64,000 nucleotides of DNA from Marmoricola endophyticus (GTDB lineage: Bacteria > Actinomycetota > Actinomycetes > Propionibacteriales > Nocardioidaceae): the NCBI RefSeq assembly GCF_014644415.1, contig NZ_BMKQ01000001.1:1850861-1914860 (forward strand), read 5' to 3'. Position numbers and translations under genes: made by a program. The notes under the pieces were generated by a model, which had not been told where the DNA came from, made no database searches, and was given only the letters and a program-made list of their open reading frames with translations. Positions 56,242-64,000 of this stretch are shown here, one piece after another; position 1 is the stretch's first letter; every line of letters begins with the position of its first letter.

Positions 56242-57630
56242 CTAGTCGCGGACGGTCTCGGACGACAGGCGTTCGATGGTGTCCGCCGTCACACGGCTCC
56301 CCAGGCCACCGCGCGCGACCCGGGCCCGGTCCGCGCCCTCGAGCACGAGTCGCCGCGCCTGGGCGGGCTCGCGGTGCGGGCCGGCCACCGCGACGAGGCC
56401 GACCGGGGTGTCCGCGTGGACCGTCGCCACGTCCAGCACCCGTTGCAGCGGGCCCTGGGTGGCACGGAAGGACTGCACCCGCGCGAGGGGCACCACGTCG
56501 GTCTGGCGCGCGAACCAGCCCGAGCGCCCGACGACGAGGTCCTCGCTCACGCCGAAGCCGAGCCACCGCCGGCTGATCGGGGCCAGCCAGCCCGCGCGCC
56601 GGGGCGGCAGGGTGGTCGCGACCCTGCCGAGATCGCCGGGCCGGGCGCCGATGAGGTCCTCGGCCATCCGCCGGACGAGGTGTCTCGGCGCCACCGGGAG
56701 CGCCACGCCGGTCGAGTCCTCGTCCGACTCCTTGACCCCGCCGCCGGCCACCGAGAGCTCCAGCCTGGCCAGGCCGAAGGGGCGGTGCAGGACCGGCTCG
56801 ACGATCCGCACCCCCTGCAGCCGCTCCACGTTGAACGTCCGGGTGCTGACCCCGAACAGCCCGTGGCGCACCTGCAGCCCCGACGGCACGGCGCTGACGG
56901 TCCAGTCCCACCAGTCGGAGGCCTTGCGCCCGAGCGAGACGGCCGCTCCCAGGAGGCTGAGGACGCCGACCCCGAAGGCGCCGAAGGGGATGCCGCCGAT
57001 CAGCAGACCGACCACCACCAGCACGACGACGACCAGGCCGATCGTCTCGGGACTGAGCAGCACGCCGACCAGCTGCCAGCTGACCGGCACCCGGACGAGC
57101 AGCCGGGCGGGCGCCTCGGTGCTCGGCTCCGCGGCCTCCTCCTCGTCGCGGGCGCGGTCGCGGCGGGCGAGGAGCGTACGACGTACCTCGTGCGCGTCTG
57201 CCTCGGAGAGGTAGGCCAGCCGGACCTCCGACTCGTTCGTCGCGGTCTCGATCCTCAGCTCGGCCAGGCCCAGCACGCGCGCCACCAGCGGCTGGTCGAC
57301 GCCGATCTCGAGGATCCGGTCCAGCCGGACGCGGCGGGAACGGCGGTTGAGCAGACCGGTGTCGATGCGCAGCTCGTCGGCGGTGATCCGGAAGAAGGTG
57401 CGGTACCACGACAGCCCGCCGAAGACCGCGCCTGCGAGCAGCACGAGGACGAGGAGACCGAGGACGATGCGCAGGTCGCCCTCCTGGACGACCTCGCGGC
57501 CACCCGCGAAGACGACGACGACGAGGAAGATGCCCGACCGGGCCAGCGGAGTCAGCGGGGACAGCCTGCGCAGGTCGCCGTCGGCCGCGGGCGGCGGGTC
57601 CACGGGGCCCGAGGGCCCCTCGGCGCTCAC
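56242..57630 (-). CDS. Bacterial PH-domain (DUF304/YdbT-like) membrane protein, large
   Basis: This 462-residue protein is read from GTG 57630, which overlaps the stop of the upstream small PH gene by 4 bp. Membrane pairs at about 30-75 and 185-230 separate three bacterial PH modules; FFRITADELRIDTGLL, RLDRILEIGVDQ and TRTFNVERLQGVRIVEP are YdbT/YdbS-type signatures. Such pairs occur in Firmicutes and actinobacteria and affect envelope properties in some species (Bacillus YdbST confers resistance to a bacteriocin). The exact role here is unknown. Confidence 0.88.
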   Translation of the reverse strand: MSAEGPSGPVDPPPAADGDLRRLSPLTPLARSGIFLVVVVFAGGREVVQEGDLRIVLGLLVLVLLAGAVFGGLSWYRTFFRITADELRIDTGLLNRRSRRVRLDRILEIGVDQPLVARVLGLAELRIETATNESEVRLAYLSEADAHEVRRTLLARRDRARDEEEAAEPSTEAPARLLVRVPVSWQLVGVLLSPETIGLVVVVLVVVGLLIGGIPFGAFGVGVLSLLGAAVSLGRKASDWWDWTVSAVPSGLQVRHGLFGVSTRTFNVERLQGVRIVEPVLHRPFGLARLELSVAGGGVKESDEDSTGVALPVAPRHLVRRMAEDLIGARPGDLGRVATTLPPRRAGWLAPISRRWLGFGVSEDLVVGRSGWFARQTDVVPLARVQSFRATQGPLQRVLDVATVHADTPVGLVAVAGPHREPAQARRLVLEGADRARVARGGLGSRVTADTIERLSSETVRD

Positions 57631-58112
57631 AGACCCGACTGCTCGGCGGACCCGAGCTCGGTCAGCCGGTCGCGGAGCCGGGCGGCCTCCTCGGGGCGCA
57701 GGCCCGGGATCCGCGCATCGGTCGCGGGGGACGCCGTGTGCAGCTGGACCGCGGCCAGGCCGAAGGCCCGCTCGACCGGCCCGACGGTGACGTCGACCAG
57801 CTGCATCCGGCCGTACGGCACGACGACCAGCCGTCGCACCCAGGCGCCCTTGGTGACCCAGAGCTCGTCCTCGCGCTCGGCGTACCCCCAGTTCGCGACG
57901 TTGCGTCCCACCAGCCACCACAGCCAGCCACCGACGGCCGCCACGACGACCAGGACGACCAGCCCCACGGGCAGGTGGACCACCAGGGCCGCGACGACCA
58001 CCAGGATCGCCAGCACACCCACCCCGACGGCCAGCAGCACACGGCGCATCACCGCCAACGACGGCTGCACCCGGGTCCACTCGGTGCCGGGCGGGTCGAA
58101 GAGGTCGTCCAC
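57627..58112 (-). CDS. Bacterial PH-domain (YdbS-like) membrane protein, small
   Basis: This 161-residue protein is read from GTG 58112; a TTG three codons upstream is possible. Two membrane helices (about 25-65, VLLAVGVGVLAILVVVAALV) precede a single bacterial PH domain with VTKGAWVRRLVVVPYGRMQLVDV. It is coupled to the larger YdbT-like gene, together matching the YdbS-YdbT pair of Bacillus. Function in this organism is unknown. Confidence 0.87.
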   Translation of the reverse strand: MDDLFDPPGTEWTRVQPSLAVMRRVLLAVGVGVLAILVVVAALVVHLPVGLVVLVVVAAVGGWLWWLVGRNVANWGYAEREDELWVTKGAWVRRLVVVPYGRMQLVDVTVGPVERAFGLAAVQLHTASPATDARIPGLRPEEAARLRDRLTELGSAEQSGL

Positions 58113-58152
58113 GCCGCTCAACCTAGCCTCGCGCTCCGCCTGGCGCCCAGGC

Positions 58153-58929
58153 TCAGGGGCGGTCCCCGGCGGGGGTGAACGCCTCGATCGCGTCGACGTC
58201 GCTGTTGGCGGCACGGACGTACTCGTCCGCCCACTCCCGGCGTCCGGGGTACGTCGAGCCGGCGATCACCTGCGCGACCGTCGCGTCCACGTCGATCCCG
58301 GTGTGCCGCAGCGCGACACCTCCGTCGTCGAGGAGCGCCCACGCACCGCCGGGGCGGCCGTACGGCATCCCCACGCTGCCCGCGTTGACCACGAGCCGCC
58401 GGTCGAGGAGCCGCACGAACGGCATGTGCGTGTGCCCGCAGACCACCGTGCGGTGGCCCTCTGGCAGCTCGCCGAGAGCCGCGCGCCAGCGGCCCACCGG
58501 CGAGTCCACGAGCACCAGCTCGTCGTCGCGCCGCGGGCTGCCGTGGCAGAACACGACCGGGCCGAACCCGGACACCTCGAGGACGACGGGGTGGGGCAGG
58601 CTCTCGAGCAGGTCGACCTGGGCGTCGGTGAGCTGGTCGGCCGCCCAGGGGGTGACCCGGTCCGGCACGTCGACCGCGGCGCCGCGACGCAGCGCGACGA
58701 GCTCGCGGTCCGCGTTGCCCCGGACCAGCAGGACCCGCGACCCCTCGCGCTGCAGCCGGTCGAGGACCTCGCGCGGCTGCGGGCCCGAGGCGTGGTCACC
58801 GGTCACCACCACGAGGTCGGCCGCGCGTACGTCGGGCTCCTCGAGCACCGCCTCCAGGACGGGGAGGACCCCGTGGACGTCGGACAGCACGGCGATCGAG
58901 CCGTACGTGCTCCCGCCCGTGCTAGCCAC
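58153..58929 (-). CDS. Calcineurin-like metallophosphoesterase (YfcE/MJ0936 type)
   Basis: This 258-residue dinuclear-metal phosphoesterase starts at GTG 58929. Metal-binding blocks are SDVHG (16-20), TGDHASGP, GNADRE, HGSPR and GHTHMPF. In GNADRE the third residue is Ala where His is common in other classes, but GN(A/C)D is usual in this subfamily. It likely cleaves a small phosphodiester such as a cyclic nucleotide. It overlaps the end of the glycosyltransferase gene by 8 bp. Confidence 0.88.
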   Translation of the reverse strand: MASTGGSTYGSIAVLSDVHGVLPVLEAVLEEPDVRAADLVVVTGDHASGPQPREVLDRLQREGSRVLLVRGNADRELVALRRGAAVDVPDRVTPWAADQLTDAQVDLLESLPHPVVLEVSGFGPVVFCHGSPRRDDELVLVDSPVGRWRAALGELPEGHRTVVCGHTHMPFVRLLDRRLVVNAGSVGMPYGRPGGAWALLDDGGVALRHTGIDVDATVAQVIAGSTYPGRREWADEYVRAANSDVDAIEAFTPAGDRP

Positions 58930-60091
58930 GACTCAGGACGACCTCGTCGGACCACGGGTGCACCAGCACGTCGCCGTCGTACGTCGGCCCCTCGGCGTCG
59001 AGCCGCGCGACCCACCGCTGGAGGTCGGCGCGGCGGTCGCGGACGGTGAGCCAGCCCATCAGCCGCTGCTGGGGCGGGACCCTCGTGCGCTCGAACGGGA
59101 CGGTGCCGTCGTGCCAGATCCGCCGGGTGCCGTCGCGCAGCGTCGACCAGTAGGCGTCGTCGGCCACGGTCGCCCGCCGGAAGTGCTCCCACATGTCGAT
59201 CGGGAGCACCTCGGTGAACAGCGTCTCGGCGAGCGTGGCACCGCCGTGGGCGAGCACCTGCGCGACCGTCATGTCCTTGGTGGTCATCCGCTCGACGAGG
59301 TTGGTCTGCTCCCAGCGGACCTGCGTGGCCGAGGTGCGGTCGGGGCGGACGCGCCAGACGTACACCGTCTCGGTGAGCACGTCGAAGTGCCGCGTCTTCA
59401 AGAACGCCTGGGTCAGCGCGACCTGGTCCTGGTAGCGGGTGCGCTCGGGGAAGTGGATCGGCTCGGTGCCGTCGGCACCGGTGAAGAAGGCGGTGCGGAA
59501 GACCTTGTTCCACACGAAGATGTCGGCCAGCAGCAGCGGCGCGTCCTCGATCCGCAGGCCGAACCGGTCCTCGCCGTGGTTGCGCTTCATCAGCGGGGTG
59601 ACGAAGCGGCGCGGCTCGGCCCGGTCGCTCTCAGGACCCTCCGGCGGGAGCTCCTCGCGCACGGCGTTGCCGACGACGAAGTCCGAGCCCGTGCGCCGCA
59701 GCGTGCGCAGCATCGTCGTCCACGCGTCGGCCGGCAGCACGTCGTCGCCGTCGGCGAAGGTGAGGAACTCCCCGCGACACGTCGGGACGGCGGTGTTGCG
59801 GGCGATCGAGACCCCGGAGTTCGGCTGCGTCATGACGCGCACGCGCGGGTCGCGGGCGGCGTACCCGTGCGCCACCGCGAGGGTGTCGTCGCTCGACCCG
59901 TCGTCGATCACCACGACCTCGACGTCGCGCACCGGCTGAGCCAGCAGCGTGTCCATCGTGGCCGGGAGCCAGCGCGCGACGTTGTAGACCGGCACCACGA
60001 CGCTGAGCAGCGGCCCGTCGTGACCGGGGCTCGCGCGCAGCGGCCGGACGCGGTCACGGGCACTGCGCAACAGCCCTCGACGCTCGGCCAC
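58922..60091 (-). CDS. Glycosyltransferase family 2 protein
   Basis: This 389-residue GT-A enzyme starts at GTG 60091. SVVVPVYNVARWLPATMDTLL, VIDDGSSDDT and the metal-binding FADGDDVLPADAW are diagnostic. The long C-terminal part (FDVLTETVYVWRVRPDR) resembles GT2 enzymes that accompany teichoic acid or capsule polymerases. No membrane helix is seen. Nucleotide-sugar donor and acceptor are unknown. Its coupling to a phosphoesterase is odd for a polysaccharide gene; no other glycan genes are nearby. Confidence 0.86.
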   Translation of the reverse strand: MAERRGLLRSARDRVRPLRASPGHDGPLLSVVVPVYNVARWLPATMDTLLAQPVRDVEVVVIDDGSSDDTLAVAHGYAARDPRVRVMTQPNSGVSIARNTAVPTCRGEFLTFADGDDVLPADAWTTMLRTLRRTGSDFVVGNAVREELPPEGPESDRAEPRRFVTPLMKRNHGEDRFGLRIEDAPLLLADIFVWNKVFRTAFFTGADGTEPIHFPERTRYQDQVALTQAFLKTRHFDVLTETVYVWRVRPDRTSATQVRWEQTNLVERMTTKDMTVAQVLAHGGATLAETLFTEVLPIDMWEHFRRATVADDAYWSTLRDGTRRIWHDGTVPFERTRVPPQQRLMGWLTVRDRRADLQRWVARLDAEGPTYDGDVLVHPWSDEVVLSRG

Positions 60092-60183
60092 TGAGCCTCC
60101 TGTCCGCTGTCGGCAGCCCGGCGGTCGTCGTCGTCCGCGGGCCGCGCGCCACCCTACGGGAGCAGACGCGCGAGACTGGCCCC

Positions 60184-61017
60184 GTGCTCCCCTACTCGTG
60201 CGTCGACGTGTTCACCGACTCCCTCGGACTGGGAAACCCGGTGGCGGTGGTGCATGACGCGGACACGCTCACGCCCGCGCAGAAGCAGCTCTTCGCCCGG
60301 TGGACCAACCTCTCCGAGACGACGTTCCTGCTCACCGCGACCGACCCGGCCGCCGACTACCGGCTGCGGATCTTCACGCCCTCGCGCGAGCTCCCGTTCG
60401 CCGGGCACCCCACCGTCGGGTCGGCACGGGCCTGGCTGACAGCGGGCGGGGTGCCTCGGGCAGACAGGCTCGTGCAGGAGTGCGGCGCCGGCCTCGTCGA
60501 GGTACGCCGCGAGGGCGACCGGCTCGCGTTCGCCGCGCCGCCGCTGCTGCGCGGCGGGCCGGTCGAGGCCGAGGACGTCGCCGCGATCGCCGGTCAGCTG
60601 GGGGTCGGCGTCGAGGAGGTCGTGGACGCCCAGTGGTGCGACAACGGCCCCGGGTGGGTGACGCTGCTGCTGGAGAGCGCCGAGCGCGTGCTCTCGCTGG
60701 ACCCGGGCCCGCTGACCGGTCCGTTCCCGCACGTCGGCGTCGTCGGGCCGCACCCGGCCGGGCCCGAGGTCGACCTCGAGGTGCGCGCGTTCACCGAGAC
60801 CTGGGAGGACCCGGTGACCGGCAGCCTCAACGCCGCGATCGGCCAGTGGCTGGTGCCCGCCGGGCGCGTCGGGGCGTCGTACGTCGCCGCCCAGGGCACG
60901 GCGCTGGGCCGCCGCGGCCGGGTGCACGTCACCACCGAGGCGGGCCGCACCTGGGTCGGCGGGGACACCGTCGTCGGGGTGCGCGGCGAGGCGGACCCGG
61001 GGACGGCGCCGTCGTGA
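60184..61017 (+). CDS. PhzF-family epimerase/isomerase
   Basis: This 277-residue protein has the diaminopimelate-epimerase-like double hotdog fold. It begins VDVFTDSLGLGNPVAVV, with the presumed catalytic acid Glu45 in NLSETTFLL, and has FTPSRELPFAGHPTVGSA. PhzF itself isomerises trans-2,3-dihydro-3-hydroxyanthranilate, but most homologues have unknown substrates and no phenazine genes are nearby. It starts at GTG 60184 and its stop overlaps the tetR start by 4 bp (GTGA). Confidence 0.88.
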   Translation: MLPYSCVDVFTDSLGLGNPVAVVHDADTLTPAQKQLFARWTNLSETTFLLTATDPAADYRLRIFTPSRELPFAGHPTVGSARAWLTAGGVPRADRLVQECGAGLVEVRREGDRLAFAAPPLLRGGPVEAEDVAAIAGQLGVGVEEVVDAQWCDNGPGWVTLLLESAERVLSLDPGPLTGPFPHVGVVGPHPAGPEVDLEVRAFTETWEDPVTGSLNAAIGQWLVPAGRVGASYVAAQGTALGRRGRVHVTTEAGRTWVGGDTVVGVRGEADPGTAPS

Positions 61018-61571
61018 CGACCCGCGGCCGGCTCGTCGCCGGCATGGCCGACGCGATCGTCGAGAAGGGCTTCCCGGCCACCACCGTCGCCGACGTCGTA
61101 CGCCACGCCCGGACGTCGCGGCGGACCTTCTACGAGCACTTCGCCTCGCGCGAGGACTGCTACGTCGCGCTGCTGGCCGACCTCAACGAGCAGCTGATCG
61201 CCCGGATCTCGGCAGCCGTCGACCCCGCCGCGGACGTCGCCACCCAGGTGCGTCAGGCCGTGCAGGCCTGGATCGACGGTTCGGAGGAGGAGCCCGCGCT
61301 GACCCTGACCTGGATCCGCGACTCCGCCGGGCACCCCTCCGCGCGCGACATCCAGGTGCGCTCCCAGGAGCGGTTCGTCACGCTGGTGCGGCAGATCGCC
61401 TCGGGCCCACGCTTCCGCGCCGAGCACGAGCTGCCGTCGGTCGCGCTGACGGTGATCCTCGTCGGCGGTCTGCGCGAGCTGATCGCGACCCAGGTCGAGT
61501 CGGGTGAGCCCTTGGCGGACATCGTCGAGGTCGCTGTCGACGCGGTCCTCGGGCTGCTGGCGACCGTCTGA
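61014..61571 (+). CDS. TetR-family transcriptional regulator
   Basis: This 185-residue one-component repressor has an N-terminal HTH (about 10-55, TTVADVVRHARTSRRTFYEH) and a variable helical ligand-binding domain ending VALTVILVGGLRELIATQV. It starts at GTG 61014, overlapping phzF, so the two are co-expressed and it probably controls its own operon. The ligand is unknown. Confidence 0.88.
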   Translation: MTTRGRLVAGMADAIVEKGFPATTVADVVRHARTSRRTFYEHFASREDCYVALLADLNEQLIARISAAVDPAADVATQVRQAVQAWIDGSEEEPALTLTWIRDSAGHPSARDIQVRSQERFVTLVRQIASGPRFRAEHELPSVALTVILVGGLRELIATQVESGEPLADIVEVAVDAVLGLLATV

Positions 61572-61596
61572 GCGCGCCCCGCCCTCTCGCGGCGGG

Positions 61597-62184
61597 TCAG
61601 GCGTGCTTGCGGAGCTCGGTCCGCTCGGCGCCCGCCACGCGTCCGGCGTGCTCCTCCCAGGCGAGGAGCGCCTGGACCGGGTCGGACTCGAGCCGCGCCC
61701 ACTCGGGCAGGGACGGACCACGCTCACCGAGGCGTACGGGCAGGGTCTGCTCGTCCTCGCGGGACTCGCTGACGGCGTAGGCCTCCATCGCGGCGTAGCG
61801 GTCCTCGGCCTCGCCGAGGCGTCGTCGTACGTCGCCCAGCATCGCCTCCGCGCCGCTCGCGCGCCGCTCGGTGTGCCCCAGCGCCTCGCGCAGCCGGTCG
61901 TGCTGCCGCGTGGTCTCGTCGGCCCGGCGGGCGAAGAGGTCGCGGTACTCCCGCGCCAGGTCCCGTCGCTCGACGGCGTTCGCGCGGCGGGCGGCGAGCA
62001 GCTCACCGCGGACGAGGAGGTACGACGTCGTGCCGGCGGCGAGCGCCGCGACGGCGGCCACCGAGACGGCGAGCAGGTCGCCCAGGACGACGGCCGCGAC
62101 GACGACCACGCCGGCGAGGACCAGGAGCGAGAGCGCGCCGGTCAGCCGCGCGCTGCGACGGGTGCGACGTCCGGACGCTGCCAT
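61597..62184 (-). CDS. Membrane protein with coiled-coil tail
   Basis: This 195-residue protein starts at ATG 62184. Two membrane helices (about 15-55, LTGALSLLVLAGVVVVAAVVL) precede a charged helical stretch rich in Glu, Arg and Ala (about 60-145) likely to be a coiled coil, and a C-terminal domain ending in TELRKHA. Its place next to DUF3180 and folK matches the conserved membrane-protein gene that lies in the mycobacterial fol cluster (Rv3604c), but similarity is by position only. Function is unknown. Confidence 0.7.
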   Translation of the reverse strand: MAASGRRTRRSARLTGALSLLVLAGVVVVAAVVLGDLLAVSVAAVAALAAGTTSYLLVRGELLAARRANAVERRDLAREYRDLFARRADETTRQHDRLREALGHTERRASGAEAMLGDVRRRLGEAEDRYAAMEAYAVSESREDEQTLPVRLGERGPSLPEWARLESDPVQALLAWEEHAGRVAGAERTELRKHA

Positions 62185-62194
62185 GTCGCGAAGA

Positions 62195-62704
62195 CTAGGT
62201 CTCCTTGTCGTCCTCGCGGACGCGACACGCCCGCTCGAGCAGCAGCCCGGCGACGACGAGCAGGACGCCGCCGACGACCGCCACCAGGGCACGGACCACC
62301 CGGTCCCCGGTCAGCGGGGTCACCGGGACGCCGAGCTGGGAGAGCGCGTAGCCGGCGTACCCGCCCACGACCAGCGCGCCGACGACCGCCGCCGCCTTGC
62401 CCAGCACCATCCGGTTGACGGCCTGGTACGGCTCCATCGTCGCCCGCCGCTTCACGTCGCCCTTGGCCACGGCGCGCTGCAGCACCAACCAGGTCCGCAG
62501 CGCGACGAAGCCGACCGCGAGCCCCAGCAGCCACACCACGACCACGCCGGACCAGCCCACCAGCGGCTGCGGTCGGCCCAGCGCAGCGGCCACGGGACGG
62601 ATCGCCCACCCCGCCACGGCAGCCACGCACCCGGCGACCACCAGCGGACCCGGACGGGTCGGACGCGCGGTGGGCCGACCGGGGGGCTGCTGCTCGGGAC
62701 TCAC
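62195..62704 (-). CDS. DUF3180 family membrane protein
   Basis: This 169-residue protein starts at GTG 62704, overlapping the folK stop by 4 bp (GTGA). Four membrane helices (about 20-165) include the conserved central segment RRATMEPYQAVNRMVLGKAAAV. In mycobacteria the same family (Rv3605c) follows folK, but its role is not established. It is coupled to folK translation. Confidence 0.85.
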   Translation of the reverse strand: MSPEQQPPGRPTARPTRPGPLVVAGCVAAVAGWAIRPVAAALGRPQPLVGWSGVVVVWLLGLAVGFVALRTWLVLQRAVAKGDVKRRATMEPYQAVNRMVLGKAAAVVGALVVGGYAGYALSQLGVPVTPLTGDRVVRALVAVVGGVLLVVAGLLLERACRVREDDKET

Positions 62705-63270
62705 GAACCGATGTCGAGTCCGAGGTCGTCGCGTCGGGTCACACCGGCCATGCCGATGCCCTCGAGCAGCTCGCCGACGGGGCCGACGCCGGGGATGGAG
62801 GCGTCCGGCTCCAGCTCGTACCAGGGCGCGAGGACGAAGGCCCGCTGGTGCGCCCGCGGGTGTGGGAGCACGAGCTGGTCGTCGTCGGCGCGTCGCTCAC
62901 CCACGACCACCAGGTCGACGTCGAGGGTCCGCGGGGCGTTGCGCTCGCCGCGCTCACGGCCGTAGGCGTCCTCGATGGCCAGCGCCCGCTCGAGCAGCGT
63001 GTGCACGGCCAGCGTCGTGTCCAGCAGCACCACCGCGTTGAGGTAGTCCCCCGCCCCCTCCGGCGCGTCGACCGGCTCGGACTCGAAGACCGCCGACACG
63101 TCGGTCACCCACACCTCGGGGGTGTCGCGCAGCGAGTCGACCGCCCCCTGCAGGTTGTTCTCGCGCTCACCGAGGTTGGACCCGAGCGAGATCACCGCAC
63201 GGCGGATGGGGTGCATCTCGCCGGTCAGGGTGTCGGTGTCGGGGATGTTGGGGTTCGGGGTCTCGGTCAC
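62701..63270 (-). CDS. folK: 2-amino-4-hydroxy-6-hydroxymethyldihydropteridine pyrophosphokinase
   Basis: Transfers pyrophosphate to 6-hydroxymethyl-dihydropterin in folate synthesis, 189 residues. GSNLGERENNLQGAV, RTLDVDLVVVG (metal-binding aspartates) and LPHPRAHQRAFVLAPW are clear. The N-terminal about 20 residues before ISLGSN are an extra tail. It starts at GTG 63270, overlapping folB by 4 bp. Confidence 0.95.
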   Translation of the reverse strand: MTETPNPNIPDTDTLTGEMHPIRRAVISLGSNLGERENNLQGAVDSLRDTPEVWVTDVSAVFESEPVDAPEGAGDYLNAVVLLDTTLAVHTLLERALAIEDAYGRERGERNAPRTLDVDLVVVGERRADDDQLVLPHPRAHQRAFVLAPWYELEPDASIPGVGPVGELLEGIGMAGVTRRDDLGLDIGS

Positions 63271-63629
63271 GTACGGCTCCGGGTGATGGTCAGGGCGACG
63301 TCCGCGAACGTCGCGTCGATGGGGGCGTCAGGCTTGTGCAGGGTCGTCTCCACCCATTCCACCCGGGGGTCGCGCAGGACCACGTCGGCTACGCGCTGGG
63401 CCAGGGTCTCGATCAGGTCGACAGGCTCCGACGTGACCGCTTCGACCACGTCTGCGACGACCTTTCCGTAGTCCACGGCGTCTTTCAAGTCGTCCCCGGC
63501 GGCAGCGGGCGCGGTGTCCACACCCAGGACGAGGTCGACCACGAAGCGCTGTCCGTCGCGCTTCTCGAAGGCGAAGACGCCGTGGTGCGCGAACACCTCG
63601 ATCCCGGTGAGCGCCAGTCGGTCGGTCAT
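63267..63629 (-). CDS. folB: Dihydroneopterin aldolase
   Basis: Makes 6-hydroxymethyl-dihydropterin from dihydroneopterin, 120 residues. Conserved GIEVFAHHGVFAFEKRDGQ with Glu near residue 20, VDYGKV, IETLAQRVADVVL and the lysine in LHKPDAPI are present. It starts at ATG 63629, overlapping the folP stop by 4 bp. Confidence 0.94.
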   Translation of the reverse strand: MTDRLALTGIEVFAHHGVFAFEKRDGQRFVVDLVLGVDTAPAAAGDDLKDAVDYGKVVADVVEAVTSEPVDLIETLAQRVADVVLRDPRVEWVETTLHKPDAPIDATFADVALTITRSRT

Positions 63630-64000
63630 GCGGACGGGCCCTCCTGGTCCTCGGGGAGCAGCCAGCGTTCCACGACCCGCAGCGCGTCCAGCGCCTTGCC
63701 CGCCTCGTGGACGCGTACGGCCCACACGCCGGCCAGCGCGGCGACGGTCGTCAGTGCCGCGTTGGCGTCCTCGCGCTCCAGCGCGGGGCGCGGCGTCCCG
63801 TCCGCGGAGGCGAGGAGGGTGCCGAGGAAGGACTTGCGGCTCGACCCGACCAGCACCGGCAGGTCCAGCACGGCCAGGGCGTCGAGCCGGCGCAGCAGCG
63901 CCCAGTTGTGGTCCGCGGTCTTCGCGAAGCCCAGGCCGGGGTCCACGGCGAGACGATCCGCGTCGATCCCCGCCGCGAGGGCCGCGTCGACCCGCTGCCC
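63626..64000 (-). CDS. folP: Dihydropteroate synthase, C-terminal part (partial)
   Basis: Joins p-aminobenzoate and hydroxymethyl-dihydropterin pyrophosphate to dihydropteroate. The 124 codons present before the stop include VDPGLGFAKTADHNWALLRRLD and the loop LVGSSRKSFLG that binds pterin and phosphate; the reading frame is open through the right edge, so the N-terminal half is missing. It is the first gene seen of the leftward folP-folB-folK-DUF3180 unit, joined by 4-bp overlaps. Confidence 0.93.
   Translation of the reverse strand, partial: GQRVDAALAAGIDADRLAVDPGLGFAKTADHNWALLRRLDALAVLDLPVLVGSSRKSFLGTLLASADGTPRPALEREDANAALTTVAALAGVWAVRVHEAGKALDALRVVERWLLPEDQEGPSA

Noticed and set aside
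61578-61596. Short hairpin between tetR and the 61597 gene (CCCGCC/GGCGGG)
   Set aside because: Only 6 bp of stem, common by chance at this GC content; not supported as a terminator.

Overview
The window is high-GC DNA with dense, often overlapping genes and many GTG starts. An HspR/HAIR heat-shock circuit, Lsr2, ClpC1-type ClpC, WXG100 proteins, GPP34 proteins and a folP-folB-folK-DUF3180 ... panC-panD ... coaX-lysS-lsr2 ... clpC order all point to an actinobacterium. The general character fits Nocardioidaceae, perhaps Nocardioides or a relative; that placement is an inference, since no rRNA is present. I see no rRNA, tRNA, insertion sequence, CRISPR array or replication origin.

Region 1 (1-14.8 kb) is catabolism and osmoprotection. 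It holds the end of a class I aminotransferase, a lipoprotein, and a leftward pcaH-pcaG-pobA operon (4-hydroxybenzoate to protocatechuate to 3-carboxymuconate) behind a 12-bp inverted repeat. purU follows, divergent from betB-betA-BCCT transporter, and then a four-gene OpuC/ProU-type ABC importer. Together these can import choline or betaine, oxidise choline to glycine betaine and accumulate it.

Region 2 (14.8-27.4 kb) is protein quality control. clpB lies behind a perfect HAIR operator, and dnaK-grpE-dnaJ-hspR behind a one-mismatch HAIR, so HspR encoded here probably represses both units. Between and beside them are a DUF445 membrane protein coupled to an Abi-alpha-like protein and three GPP34-family genes, one of them frameshifted.

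Region 3 (27.4-43.1 kb) is the most interesting accessory stretch. A 1773-residue Rhs/YD-repeat protein with a WXG100-like N terminus follows its own WXG100 gene and a frameshifted unknown gene. Beyond cinA, zwf and an aldo/keto reductase lies a second WXG100 gene, divergent from a 1404-residue EssC-like triple-ATPase. I read this as a candidate type VII (EssC-type) export system with an Rhs effector.

Region 4 (43.1-64 kb) is conserved housekeeping: clpC, a DUF2071 gene, a NarL-type two-component system, lsr2 and lysS. A translationally coupled cofactor operon follows (DUF2520-panC-panD-nadB-nadC-coaX, NAD and CoA synthesis), then two PH-domain membrane proteins, a phosphoesterase with a glycosyltransferase, phzF-tetR, and the folate genes folP-folB-folK with DUF3180. 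Strong hairpins mark most transcription-unit ends.
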